From: SIG78 sp045635745
GTDB lineage: Bacteria > Verrucomicrobiota > Lentisphaeria > Victivallales > Victivallaceae
Length of the DNA stretch: 64,000 nucleotides
Direction: 5' to 3'
Assembly: GCA_045635745.1 (NCBI GenBank)
Contig: JAZTWG010000053.1
Coordinates: forward strand, 1-64,000
The position numbers and the translations under genes were made by a program. This document shows positions 43,899-52,421 of the stretch, piece by piece; position 1 is the first letter of the stretch; each line of letters starts with the position of its first letter. The notes under the pieces were generated by a model. That model ran no database searches and had not been told where the DNA came from. It was given only the letters and a program-made list of their open reading frames with translations.

Positions 43899-44020
43899 GG
43901 GGCTGTTGCAAAAATGCCGAAAGTCAACAGCAACAAGCGCGGTCAGCGCCCGTCTTCATTGTATTACGCCGCGGGTGCTGTTGGTTAGCTGCATTATGTC
44001 TGGAGTTTTGCAACAGCCTC
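43899..44020. mobile_element. MITE-like 122-base inverted-repeat element
   Basis: Perfect 13-base terminal inverted repeats GGCTGTTGCAAAA (43901-43913) and TTTTGCAACAGCC (44006-44018) bound an interior with a second, shorter inverted repeat (CAACAGCA near 43927 with TGCTGTTG near 43975). There is no room for a transposase. Ends starting GGCTGTT-CAAAA are typical of several insertion sequence families, so this could be a non-autonomous element moved by one of them. Target duplication was not established. Confidence 0.6.
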
Positions 44021-44046
44021 TGCAAAAGTTTTTGGCAGATGGGGGT

Positions 44047-44083
44047 GGGGAAAAGAACCTTTTTCAAAAAAAGTTTTTTCCCC
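44047..44083. terminator. AT-tailed inverted repeat beyond the metallophosphoesterase gene
   Basis: GGGGAAAAGAAC (44047-44058) pairs with GTTTTTTCCCC (44073-44083) with one bulge. It lies 43 bases beyond the stop of the minus-strand metallophosphoesterase gene and could end that transcript. GCAAAAAAATTTGC follows at 44084-44097. The rest of 43727-44125 holds no gene. Confidence 0.45.
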
Positions 44084-44125
44084 GCAAAAAAATTTGCAAA
44101 CCACTCTGTCTGCTGATATGAGAAC

Positions 44126-45517
44126 TTACCGCTCAAAAATGAAGATATTGCGGGCTTCGCCGATGGCGTTTTCGTCAAAGTTCACTCCGGCGATCACCAA
44201 CTGCAGGCGTTTGCCTTCTTTGGGTACTTTTACAAAGCTGCCGCGATACCCGAAATAACAGTTTTTCTTATATGTGAACCCATCGCATTTGATGACTTTG
44301 CCGCTGGCATCGAGAATTCTTGCGTGGATATTGAACGAACTCTCTTTGCCGACCGGCAGTACAGCCCGGATTGAAGCGATGATTTCCAGCGTTTTGCCGC
44401 CGACATCCGGGTGGTCGATATCGATGATCTTGGACATGACCTTTCTGCCCCGTGCGTTTTTGCCCGGCAGCGTTATCAGATTGCCGTCGATCACAAAATC
44501 ATCATTGCCGGTGCCGCTTTTCAGAGTATAGACATCACAAGCCCAGCGCCAGGGATATTTCGGATCGGGGGCAAACGGTTTGCTGTCAAGTATTTCTCTG
44601 TAATAGCGCTTGATGTTCTGCGCGGTAACTGCATCATCGCTCAAGATGCCGTCCAGCAGAATATTGGCGATCACCGGACCGTTTTCAGTCATGGTTACAT
44701 AAGTTATATGGTCAAATTCGCCGTATTCCACCCCCCGCATCTGGGAAACACCACCGGCGGTGGCCAGCACATAATAATCATGGCCATCGCGCTTGAACTT
44801 TATGTAGTGATGCCAGTCGCCGGCAAAACAGGTGTATTTGCGCTGCTTCAGAACTTGCTGGATCCTGATATAAGCCGGGCTGATCCATGCGCTCGGATTA
44901 TGCACAAAAACCATTGTCCAGCGCACTTTCGGATTCTTATTCAAAACATCGATTGCCCAATCGGCCTGCTGATCGGTGATACCCACTTGCGGCACGCGCG
45001 AGTCCCGGCCTTCCATACTGTTCAGGCAGATAAAGAGCACGTCTTTGTAAATGAAACTGTAGTAAGTGTTGGGGCCGGCAAATTCTTTCCAGACCATTGC
45101 GCTGTTGTCATTGGCACGCGGAAAACCTTTGCGGTTGACCGAGATATCGTGGTTGCCGGGCAGATAAAAGAAGGGAGCCTGCGATTTTGCAGTAAAGCTT
45201 GCCAGCTCTTTCCACTGTTCGCGCAAATGCCCGGGCGATTGTTTGGCGATGTCGGTCGGCCCCTGAATAAGGTCGCCGACGGTCATGATAAAATCAGGCT
45301 GGAGCGAATTGGCTTTTGTTATTGCCTGTTCAAATATGCCCGGACGTTCGCTGCCGGTACGGTCGGGAATGATGATAAAGGAGAATTTTTCATCTCCGGC
45401 AATAAAATTTTCGTGTGTCCACGGTTTTTTCCCTTCCGGCAGGGAGTGTTTGAAGTTTTCGCCGGCAATTAAAGCGGCTGCAGACAGCAATAAAGCCAAG
45501 AATAAAAATTTACGCAT
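44126..45517 (-). CDS. secreted calcineurin-like metallophosphoesterase
   Basis: A 463-residue exported protein with an N-terminal signal peptide (MRKFLFLALLLSAAALIAGE). Metallophosphoesterase motifs are FIIIPDRTG (an altered D-x-H block with Arg-Thr where Asp-x-His is usual), TVGDLIQG (GDxx), FYLPGNHD (GNHD), FVHNPSAW and GDWHHY (a GHxH-like end). A C-terminal beta-rich region of about 150 residues follows. The substrate is unknown; a periplasmic phosphatase or nucleotidase is plausible. ATG 45517 with AGGAG upstream is preferred to an earlier in-frame start. Confidence 0.82.
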   Translation of the reverse strand: MRKFLFLALLLSAAALIAGENFKHSLPEGKKPWTHENFIAGDEKFSFIIIPDRTGSERPGIFEQAITKANSLQPDFIMTVGDLIQGPTDIAKQSPGHLREQWKELASFTAKSQAPFFYLPGNHDISVNRKGFPRANDNSAMVWKEFAGPNTYYSFIYKDVLFICLNSMEGRDSRVPQVGITDQQADWAIDVLNKNPKVRWTMVFVHNPSAWISPAYIRIQQVLKQRKYTCFAGDWHHYIKFKRDGHDYYVLATAGGVSQMRGVEYGEFDHITYVTMTENGPVIANILLDGILSDDAVTAQNIKRYYREILDSKPFAPDPKYPWRWACDVYTLKSGTGNDDFVIDGNLITLPGKNARGRKVMSKIIDIDHPDVGGKTLEIIASIRAVLPVGKESSFNIHARILDASGKVIKCDGFTYKKNCYFGYRGSFVKVPKEGKRLQLVIAGVNFDENAIGEARNIFIFER

Positions 45518-45751
45518 TAAAATCTCCTGTTTTGTTATTGTTTTCAATATTCTGTATTGCTTAATATACCATAAAAATCAGCTGGTGTCAAGCCCTGGTG
45601 ATTGGAGAAAAGTCCATAATTTGCAAATATGTCGGGACAGGCGCGATTTGAAATGAAATTTTCATATATATTTAAACATTTTTTATTTGATTTTATTGCT
45701 TAATAATGCTATTGTATGGCTATGAAACTATAGGATAATTGTGTACTTTTT

Positions 45752-46114
45752 ATGTGGCAGTGTCGTAAAATTTATGCTAACTTATTGCTGCTGAGTGTGT
45801 TGCTTTTTTCGCTCGGTGCGGCTGTGCGTCCGGCTTACAGTACGCTTTTTGCCGGGGGGACGGCAACGTGGAGCGCTCCGGCAGAAAATGTTGAGTTCCG
45901 TTGGGAAGCTCATGGAGCTGCAGTTGTCTATCGCAGTCAGCAGATAACAGCGGTTACAGCCGGTGATTGGGATTTGATCGTGCCGGAAGGCTGGTGCGAT
46001 CTGCGATTGACAGGTCCTGAAGAAAAATCTTTTGTTGAGTGTTGGCGTCAGAATAACGGAGCATCTGTTCTGCTGCCGGTCGGCAGGGCACCGCCCGCGA
46101 AGGGCAATTGCTGA
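45752..46114 (+). CDS. small exported hypothetical protein
   Basis: A 120-residue frame with a signal-peptide-like N-terminus (YANLLLLSVLLFSLGAAVRP) and a small beta-rich Trp/Gly domain with two Cys (WCDLRLTG, VECWRQNN). No family is recognised. There is no good ribosome binding site and the upstream sequence is AT-rich, so the call is tentative. It stands alone in front of the SPFH operon. Confidence 0.45.
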   Translation: MWQCRKIYANLLLLSVLLFSLGAAVRPAYSTLFAGGTATWSAPAENVEFRWEAHGAAVVYRSQQITAVTAGDWDLIVPEGWCDLRLTGPEEKSFVECWRQNNGASVLLPVGRAPPAKGNC

Positions 46115-46247
46115 TTTTGTGATTGGGAGCGAACCGTGAACGGTTTTTTGAGCTCTGTAAATTTTGTTGGATTTTTTTCAGTAAGTTTTGAGATAAATAA
46201 TAATAAACCAGAATGGGTCTTGTAAAAGACTTCCGGGAGTTGACAGC

Positions 46248-48248
46248 ATGAGTAAAACAGTAAATTATCGCGCTGCCATTGACAATGCCGGAGTAATGAC
46301 CAAGCTTTCCGCAATCGGAACTGTATTGAGCGGAGTGTTTGCATTGCTGCTGTTGTTGTTGGGCGTGGTCAAAAGCTCGTTCGCCAATTCTGATGCCTTT
46401 GCGGTGGTGGTAATACCTTACACCGTGGCGGTGTTGTTCGGATTGGCCGCCACACTTTACGGCATGTTTGCCAAAGGTGCGGCAATTGAAAATGAAGAAA
46501 AAATGCTGCTGGCAAAACGTCACGACAACAATATGCTTGCCGTAGATGAAGATGCCCGCTTCACCCAGCAGAGAACGCTGGATAACTATGAAAAATATGC
46601 TCCGTATGTTTTGAGTATTGCCGCGGCACTGCTGATCGGCGTGTTGTGCATGCTCTTCTTCAGCCATTGGGCCGACCGCAGCTCGGAATTGCGTGAGGCG
46701 GTTTTGAATACCGCGCCGATCAATCCGATGTATATGGTGTTTCTGGCGGCGGTGATCGGGGTGATCTCGCTTTTTGCCGGAGCGTTTTTCAATGGGCAGT
46801 CGCATGACGAAGCGTTCCGCTGGCTGCGTCCCTTCGGAGCATGGCTCATTGCCGGCGCGGTGGCTTCGGCGGCAGCGGTGATTTCCGGACTCTGTTTCAA
46901 GTCCGGGCTTAAAGGGTACGATTCGATCATTGCCAGAACGCTGCTGATCATCTATCTGGTGCTGGCGGCAGAACTGGTTTTGAGCTTTGTTGTGGAATTT
47001 TACCGGCCGCGTACTCTGGAAGAATCCCGCCCGGTCTTTGAAAGCCGCATACTGGCTCTCTTTACCGAACCCGGCGGCGTTATGCGCAACTTTGCGGATA
47101 TGCTCGACTATCAGTTCGGGTTCAAGGTCTCTTCAACTTGGATGTACAGTTTTGTTGAACGGGCGATCTTTCCGCTGCTTCTGCTCTGGGCGCTGTTGCT
47201 CTGGGGGTCGACTGCCATTCATGAAGTTGATTCCAACGAAGTGGGGCTGCGGAGCAATCTCGGTAAACTTATCAATACAGAAAAGCCGCTGAAACCGGGT
47301 ATCTATTTTACCTTGCCCTGGCCCTTCGGCACGCTTGAAAAATACTCCTGCGATCAGATCTACGAAGTGGTGATCGGCCACGAAGAACACGATGATCATG
47401 AAGAAGAGGAAGAGTATGTCGATGACGGCCACGGTCATAATCCTCCGCCTAAAAAAGAAAAGGAAAAGAAAGATCACAGCGTTGTGCTGTGGACCGCCGA
47501 ACATGGCGAAGGCAACAACAACTTTATTGTGGCCAACGATGTATCGCACTCCGGCGGTGATAAATCCGGCGATGTACTGGGAGACTTCTACTTTGTAGGT
47601 CTTTCCATGCCCATACAGTACCACATCCGCCCCGATGGCATATATAATTATGTATACGGCAGCGTGGATGCCAAACAGGTCATCAAAAACATTGGCCACA
47701 TGGTAGTCACCGAATATCTGGCCAGCGCGCCGTTCTATCAGGTTATCACCAGCGGCCGCCGCGAAGCCGAAGAAAAACTTAAAAATCGCATCCAAGCCGA
47801 ATGCGATGCCCGTAATCTGGGCGTGGAGATCATAGCCGCCAATCTCGTAGGCATCCATCCGCCGACCCAGGTGGGCAAGGAGTTCCAGAACGTGCTGGGC
47901 GCTATGGAAGAACGCGAAAAAATGGTGCTGGCAGCCGAAGCGTACAAAGCACAGGTCCTGCCGCAGGCCAAAGCCGATGCGCTGGCGATCCGTGAACAGG
48001 CATCGGCGGCAAGTTATCAGACTGCCACGGTGGCCAAGGCTGTCAGCGACCGCTTTGTCAAACAGCTGCAGGCATATCAAACAATGCCCAAGCTGTTCAT
48101 GCTCAAAAACTATCTGGATTTCCTGGAAAATGACTGCAAAGATGTGCGTAAATATGTCTTGAGCAGTTCGCTGCAGGGCGATGTATACGAGCTGAATTTG
48201 GAAGAAAAAGAGCGTCTGAATTTGTTTGACGCCAACCTGGGTGAATAA
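46248..48248 (+). CDS. large SPFH/band-7 membrane protein with His/acidic loop (HflK-like)
   Basis: A 666-residue protein: several hydrophobic segments over residues 20-320, then an SPFH domain from about 322 (IHEVDSNEVGLRSNLGKL, later TSGRREAEEKLKNRIQAEC and an Ala/Glu-rich coiled region). Between SPFH strands, at about 378-410, is a His/Asp/Glu-rich loop (GHEEHDDHEEEEEYVDDGHG) and a Lys-rich run that could bind metal ions. SPFH proteins scaffold membrane domains, and HflK/HflC regulate FtsH. The long membrane portion is unusual for HflK. GGGAG precedes the start. It leads a seven-gene operon. Confidence 0.8.
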   Translation: MSKTVNYRAAIDNAGVMTKLSAIGTVLSGVFALLLLLLGVVKSSFANSDAFAVVVIPYTVAVLFGLAATLYGMFAKGAAIENEEKMLLAKRHDNNMLAVDEDARFTQQRTLDNYEKYAPYVLSIAAALLIGVLCMLFFSHWADRSSELREAVLNTAPINPMYMVFLAAVIGVISLFAGAFFNGQSHDEAFRWLRPFGAWLIAGAVASAAAVISGLCFKSGLKGYDSIIARTLLIIYLVLAAELVLSFVVEFYRPRTLEESRPVFESRILALFTEPGGVMRNFADMLDYQFGFKVSSTWMYSFVERAIFPLLLLWALLLWGSTAIHEVDSNEVGLRSNLGKLINTEKPLKPGIYFTLPWPFGTLEKYSCDQIYEVVIGHEEHDDHEEEEEYVDDGHGHNPPPKKEKEKKDHSVVLWTAEHGEGNNNFIVANDVSHSGGDKSGDVLGDFYFVGLSMPIQYHIRPDGIYNYVYGSVDAKQVIKNIGHMVVTEYLASAPFYQVITSGRREAEEKLKNRIQAECDARNLGVEIIAANLVGIHPPTQVGKEFQNVLGAMEEREKMVLAAEAYKAQVLPQAKADALAIREQASAASYQTATVAKAVSDRFVKQLQAYQTMPKLFMLKNYLDFLENDCKDVRKYVLSSSLQGDVYELNLEEKERLNLFDANLGE

Positions 48249-48288
48249 TTTTAAGGTAATTTATATATAGAAAGGCATAGAATAGATC

Positions 48289-49227
48289 ATGTCAAGCAAG
48301 GTTTTCAAACATTGGCCGACGCTCCTTCTGGGCGTGTTTGTATTTGCAGTGCTGCTGGTGGCAGTTTTCACTTATCAGGTAAGCAGTACTGAAGTAGCAG
48401 TTGTTGAACGTATGGGGCAGATGCTCGACGAGCATCCGGCAGCGGGGCTGCACTTCCGTTGGCCGTATCCCTTTGAAAAGATCACCAAATATGACAAACG
48501 TCTGCATTGCTTCGGCGGTCATGACGGGCAGATCGAAGAAACAGCCACCGCTGACAAGCAGAACATCCTTGTGGGGGTGTTCATTACCTACCGTATCAGC
48601 GATCCGCTGACTTTTGCCAAGCGCATGACCAGCTTCAAGAAAGCCGAAAGCGAACTGGATATCTGGATGCGCGGCGCCAAAAATGCTGCGTTCGGCAAAT
48701 ACAAGTTCGATCAGATCCTTACCACCGATCCCAAGAACATGCGTCTGAACGAAATCGCCGATCAGATCAAAAACGATATGCTGGTCAAAGCCAAGCCCTA
48801 CGGTCTGGAAATCTGTTCGGCCGGGATCACTACGCTGAATGTGCCCGAAGCAGTCAGCAGTAAGGTTTTTGAACGTATGAATCAGGATCGTATGCTGGCG
48901 GCCCAGCGTTACCTCGGCGAAGGTAAACTCCGCGCCGAAGAGATCCGCATTGCTGCCGATAAAGAACGCGCCAATATAATTGCCAATGCCGAAGCGCAGG
49001 CAAAAGAGATCAGCGCACAGGGCGATGTGGAAGCCGCCAAATACCTGCGGGTATTCGACAAAAATCCCGAATTGGCAGCGTTTTTGCGTAAACTCGACAG
49101 TTTGCGTACCATCATGAAGAGCAAGACCACTCTGGTGCTGGATACCAACACCGACCCCTTTACTCTGCTCAAGAGCAATGCCGATCAGCTCGCCGTGCCC
49201 GCAGTTCCGGCGAAAACTGCCAAATAA
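48289..49227 (+). CDS. SPFH/band-7 protein, HflC-like
   Basis: A 312-residue protein with an N-terminal membrane segment (LLLGVFVFAVLLVAVFTYQV) and then an SPFH domain (STEVAVVERMGQMLDEHPAAG, HFRWPYPFEKITKYDKRL). After it comes a helical region (MNQDRMLAAQRYLGEGKLRAEEI, ANAEAQAKEISAQGDVEAA) typical of HflC. It would form ring complexes with the other SPFH proteins. It lies 40 bases after the first gene and 15 bases before the third. Confidence 0.82.
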   Translation: MSSKVFKHWPTLLLGVFVFAVLLVAVFTYQVSSTEVAVVERMGQMLDEHPAAGLHFRWPYPFEKITKYDKRLHCFGGHDGQIEETATADKQNILVGVFITYRISDPLTFAKRMTSFKKAESELDIWMRGAKNAAFGKYKFDQILTTDPKNMRLNEIADQIKNDMLVKAKPYGLEICSAGITTLNVPEAVSSKVFERMNQDRMLAAQRYLGEGKLRAEEIRIAADKERANIIANAEAQAKEISAQGDVEAAKYLRVFDKNPELAAFLRKLDSLRTIMKSKTTLVLDTNTDPFTLLKSNADQLAVPAVPAKTAK

Positions 49228-49242
49228 TGAGGCTTGAAGTCT

Positions 49243-50409
49243 ATGGATAACGAAAAGAAAAATCTTACGCCGGATACCGAGCTGTACAATCAGTACGGCG
49301 GCGGGGTCAGAGCGTTTATGAAAGCCGGCCACTGGGTCTTTCTGGCTCTGGTGGGGCTTATCTTTGCCATGCTGGTCTACTTCTTTACGCTGGGTGGTTA
49401 CTTTGCTGTTTCGCCGCAGGAAGCGGTGATCGTATTGCGCTTCGGCAAATATGAAAAAACTTACACCAGCGACTGGCATTGGTTTCTGCCCGATCCGGTA
49501 ACCAGCAAAGTGGTGGTGCCGACCAGCCCGCAGACTCTGCAAGTTACTTTCAACGCCGGAATCATGCCCGATCAGCTGCCGCCGCCGGGCCCCAACGGTG
49601 AACTGCCCGGACTGCAGCCCAACCGCGACCGTTATTTGCTGACGGCCGATGCCAATATCATCCACGCCAGCTGGAGCGCCCGTTTTCAGGTGAGCGATCC
49701 GGCGGTGTTTTATCAGACTTTGCGCGTACCGGCGAATCCGGCCGGACCGGACGATATCGTGGTGGATGAAGGCGAAGAACTTGGCCGCCGCGGCCCCCGC
49801 ACATTGCTGGGCAGAATGCTGGAAAGTGCTGTGATAACCACCACCGCACAATGGACGGTCGACGAAATACTCTATTCGCGCCAGACCGAATACCGCGAAG
49901 CTGTGGAACGCGCCTACCGCAAGATGGTTGCCGATCTCAATATCGGGGTGGTGATCGAAGAAGTGCGGATCAATGGCAAAGTAATGACCCCCGCTGTTAC
50001 CCAGGCGTTTTTCGATGCGCTGACCGCCGCCCGTGCCGAACAGGGCACTATGATCGACAAAGCGCGCGAATATGGTGTAAGCATCCGCGCCAAGGCCAGC
50101 GAAGAAAGCTCGCGCATCATAGCACAGGCGGAAAATTACCGTACTATGGTTGTGGCCGATGTAAAAGCCGAAAGTCTTTACTTTGAAAGTTTCCTTAAAG
50201 AATACAACGAAAATCCCCGCACCGCTCTGATGAGCCGCTACAACGCGGTGCTGGCCGAAGTCATGGCCGGTATTGATCAGAAGTTTGTGTTGGGTGCCGG
50301 CAATGGCGGCAAGCTCTGGCTCAAGCTCGGTCCGGAAATTCCCAAGGCCGAAGAAACTGCCAAACCCGCAGAAACTCCGGCGAAGACCACCCCGGCAGGA
50401 GGCAAATAA
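49243..50409 (+). CDS. SPFH/band-7 protein, third copy
   Basis: A 388-residue SPFH protein with an N-terminal membrane segment (WVFLALVGLIFAMLVYFFTL) and FAVSPQEAVIVLRFGKYEKTY. Helical motifs such as IRAKASEESSRIIAQAENYR follow. It ends in a Pro/Ala/Lys-rich tail (ETAKPAETPAKTTPAGGK). Its HflK-like length and placement beside the HflC-like gene suggest an HflKC-type pair plus the large first protein. GAGG lies ten bases before the ATG. The P-type ATPase starts two bases after the stop. Confidence 0.8.
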   Translation: MDNEKKNLTPDTELYNQYGGGVRAFMKAGHWVFLALVGLIFAMLVYFFTLGGYFAVSPQEAVIVLRFGKYEKTYTSDWHWFLPDPVTSKVVVPTSPQTLQVTFNAGIMPDQLPPPGPNGELPGLQPNRDRYLLTADANIIHASWSARFQVSDPAVFYQTLRVPANPAGPDDIVVDEGEELGRRGPRTLLGRMLESAVITTTAQWTVDEILYSRQTEYREAVERAYRKMVADLNIGVVIEEVRINGKVMTPAVTQAFFDALTAARAEQGTMIDKAREYGVSIRAKASEESSRIIAQAENYRTMVVADVKAESLYFESFLKEYNENPRTALMSRYNAVLAEVMAGIDQKFVLGAGNGGKLWLKLGPEIPKAEETAKPAETPAKTTPAGGK

Positions 50410-50411
50410 TT

Positions 50412-52355
50412 ATGAGTGAAAATATAAGTGTTGCAGTAAATAATACAGTCAGCAGCGAAGACACCCGCAAGCGCAGTCTGGTGCTGGTGGGATTTGCCGT
50501 ACTTGGCGGCATGCTGACTGCCAACTCGTTTATTTTGAGTTATTTTCTGCCCGGACAGACCTTTGCGGCCACTTTCAGCGCCTTGTTCGGCGCGTTTGTG
50601 CTTGCCATGCCGATCATTTATACGGCAGTAAAAGATTTGTTTTCCGGCAAAGTTTACATGAATGAACTGGTGGCGCTGGCCATCCTTGCCGCACTGGCAG
50701 GGGGCAACTACCAGACTGCCGGCGGACATTTTCAGAATGCCGGTGTGATCGCATTCTTTCTGCTGATAACGATCATCATCGAAAGCCGCACTGCTTCGGG
50801 GGCCCAGCGTTCGATTGAAGAACTGGTAAAACTTACACCCACCCAGGTTCACCTGATCAAAAACGGTGCCGAAGTGGATGCCGATGTAATGAGTTTGAAT
50901 CTGGGCGATATCATCCGTGTGCGCCCTGGTGAAAATTTTCCGGTCGATGCAGAGGTTATTTCCGGCGAAACGATCGTCAATCAGGCGTCGATTACCGGGG
51001 AATCCATGCCGGTGGACAAGGTTGCCGGCGACGATGTTTATGCCGGTACGCAGAACCTGACCGGTCTGGTGGAGCTCAAAGTTACCCGGCTGGGTGAAGA
51101 TACCACCCTCGGCAAGGTCAAAAACATGATCATGCAGGCCGAAAACTCCCGCACTCCGATCGTGCGTATCATCGACCGCTATGCCGGCTATTACACCCCC
51201 ACGATTCTGATGCTGGCGGGTATCACCTGGTGGTTTACCGGAGATATATCCAAAGTTATCACACTGCTGGTGATTGCCTGTCCGGGGGCTATCATGCTTG
51301 CTTCGCCTACTGCCATTGTGGCGGCGGTGGCGGCGGCGGCCCGTCTGGGGGTCTTCATCAAAGATGTCAGCCATCTGGAACTCGCGGCAAGAATCCGCAG
51401 TTTTGTGTTTGACAAAACCGGTACTTTGACCGACGGCCTGCTGTCAGTAGTCAAACTGGTGCCGTTCGGCGAAGTAAGTCCGGCTGAAATGCTGAAACTG
51501 GCCGCTTCGGCCGAAGCAAACAGTAACCACCCGACTGCAGTGGCGCTGGTGAAACTTGCCAACGAGGCGCAGCTGGAGCTTGCTCCGGTCAGCGAATTCA
51601 AAGAAACCCACGGTAAAGGGGTCAATGCTGTGATCGACGGTGTGGCTGTGGCAGTTGGCCGTTCAGCATGGCTGGAAACACAGGAATATACTCTGCCGGA
51701 AGACTTCAACACCGAAGATACTGCCGGTTTGAGCGTGGTATTTGTAGCCCGTGAAAAAGAGATCATCGGCTGGATCGGTTTGAGCGATAAGATCCGTAAA
51801 GAAGCCGCGCAGGCACTCAAAGATCTGCGGAGTCTGGGTGTCCGGCAGGTGGCTATGGTCACCGGGGACCGCGAATCGGTGGCTGAAAAAGTGGCCAATG
51901 TGCTGGATATCGATGAGTTCCGCAGTGAATGTCTGCCGGAAGCCAAGGTCGAATATGTGGAAAATGCCAAAAAGAGTTATCCCACCGCAGTTGTGGGCGA
52001 TGGTGTGAACGACGCACCGGCGCTGGCAGAAGGCGATCTGGGGATTGCCATGGGGGCCATCGGCAGCGATATTGCCATTAACAGTGCATCCATTGCGCTG
52101 ATGACCAATGACCTGCGCCGTATACCCATGCTGATCGACCTTTCGCAGAAATCGCGGATGGTCATTTATCAGAATCTTTGCATAGGCATACTCTTTGTTT
52201 TCGGCGGCATGGTGCTGCTGGTCTTTGACAAGATGACTCCGGTGGGAGCGGCGATCTTGTACACATTGAGTACATTGGTGGTGATCTTCAACAGTGCGCG
52301 TCTGGTCCGAACCGGTGAAGAACTTACGTTGGAAGATAATAAAAATAAAAAATAA
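50412..52355 (+). CDS. P-type ATPase, P1B-like heavy-metal pump with CPG motif
   Basis: A 647-residue P-type ATPase: TGES (195-198) in the actuator, DKTGT (334-338) phosphorylation site, NSNHPTA (His373) typical of P1B metal pumps, TGDRES and GDGVNDAPAL in the hinge. The sixth-segment motif is VIACPGAI (residues 290-292 Cys-Pro-Gly) rather than CPC, CPH or SPC. No N-terminal metal-binding HMA domain is present. It probably moves a transition metal or similar cation. The specific metal and direction cannot be read from the motif. It sits inside the SPFH/ABC operon. Confidence 0.85.
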   Translation: MSENISVAVNNTVSSEDTRKRSLVLVGFAVLGGMLTANSFILSYFLPGQTFAATFSALFGAFVLAMPIIYTAVKDLFSGKVYMNELVALAILAALAGGNYQTAGGHFQNAGVIAFFLLITIIIESRTASGAQRSIEELVKLTPTQVHLIKNGAEVDADVMSLNLGDIIRVRPGENFPVDAEVISGETIVNQASITGESMPVDKVAGDDVYAGTQNLTGLVELKVTRLGEDTTLGKVKNMIMQAENSRTPIVRIIDRYAGYYTPTILMLAGITWWFTGDISKVITLLVIACPGAIMLASPTAIVAAVAAAARLGVFIKDVSHLELAARIRSFVFDKTGTLTDGLLSVVKLVPFGEVSPAEMLKLAASAEANSNHPTAVALVKLANEAQLELAPVSEFKETHGKGVNAVIDGVAVAVGRSAWLETQEYTLPEDFNTEDTAGLSVVFVAREKEIIGWIGLSDKIRKEAAQALKDLRSLGVRQVAMVTGDRESVAEKVANVLDIDEFRSECLPEAKVEYVENAKKSYPTAVVGDGVNDAPALAEGDLGIAMGAIGSDIAINSASIALMTNDLRRIPMLIDLSQKSRMVIYQNLCIGILFVFGGMVLLVFDKMTPVGAAILYTLSTLVVIFNSARLVRTGEELTLEDNKNKK

Positions 52356-52364
52356 TGATAGTGC

Positions 52365-52396
52365 ACAGCTTTCCGGATTTCCATCCGGAAAGCTGT
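52365..52396. other. perfect 14-bp hairpin between ATPase and ABC genes
   Basis: ACAGCTTTCCGGAT (52365-52378) pairs exactly with ATCCGGAAAGCTGT (52383-52396) around TTCC. No T-run follows, so it is not a standard terminator. It may mark a processing or stability site separating the first four genes from the ABC genes. Confidence 0.6.
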
Positions 52397-52421
52397 ACAT
52401 AGAGAGGAAAGGGTGAAAAAG

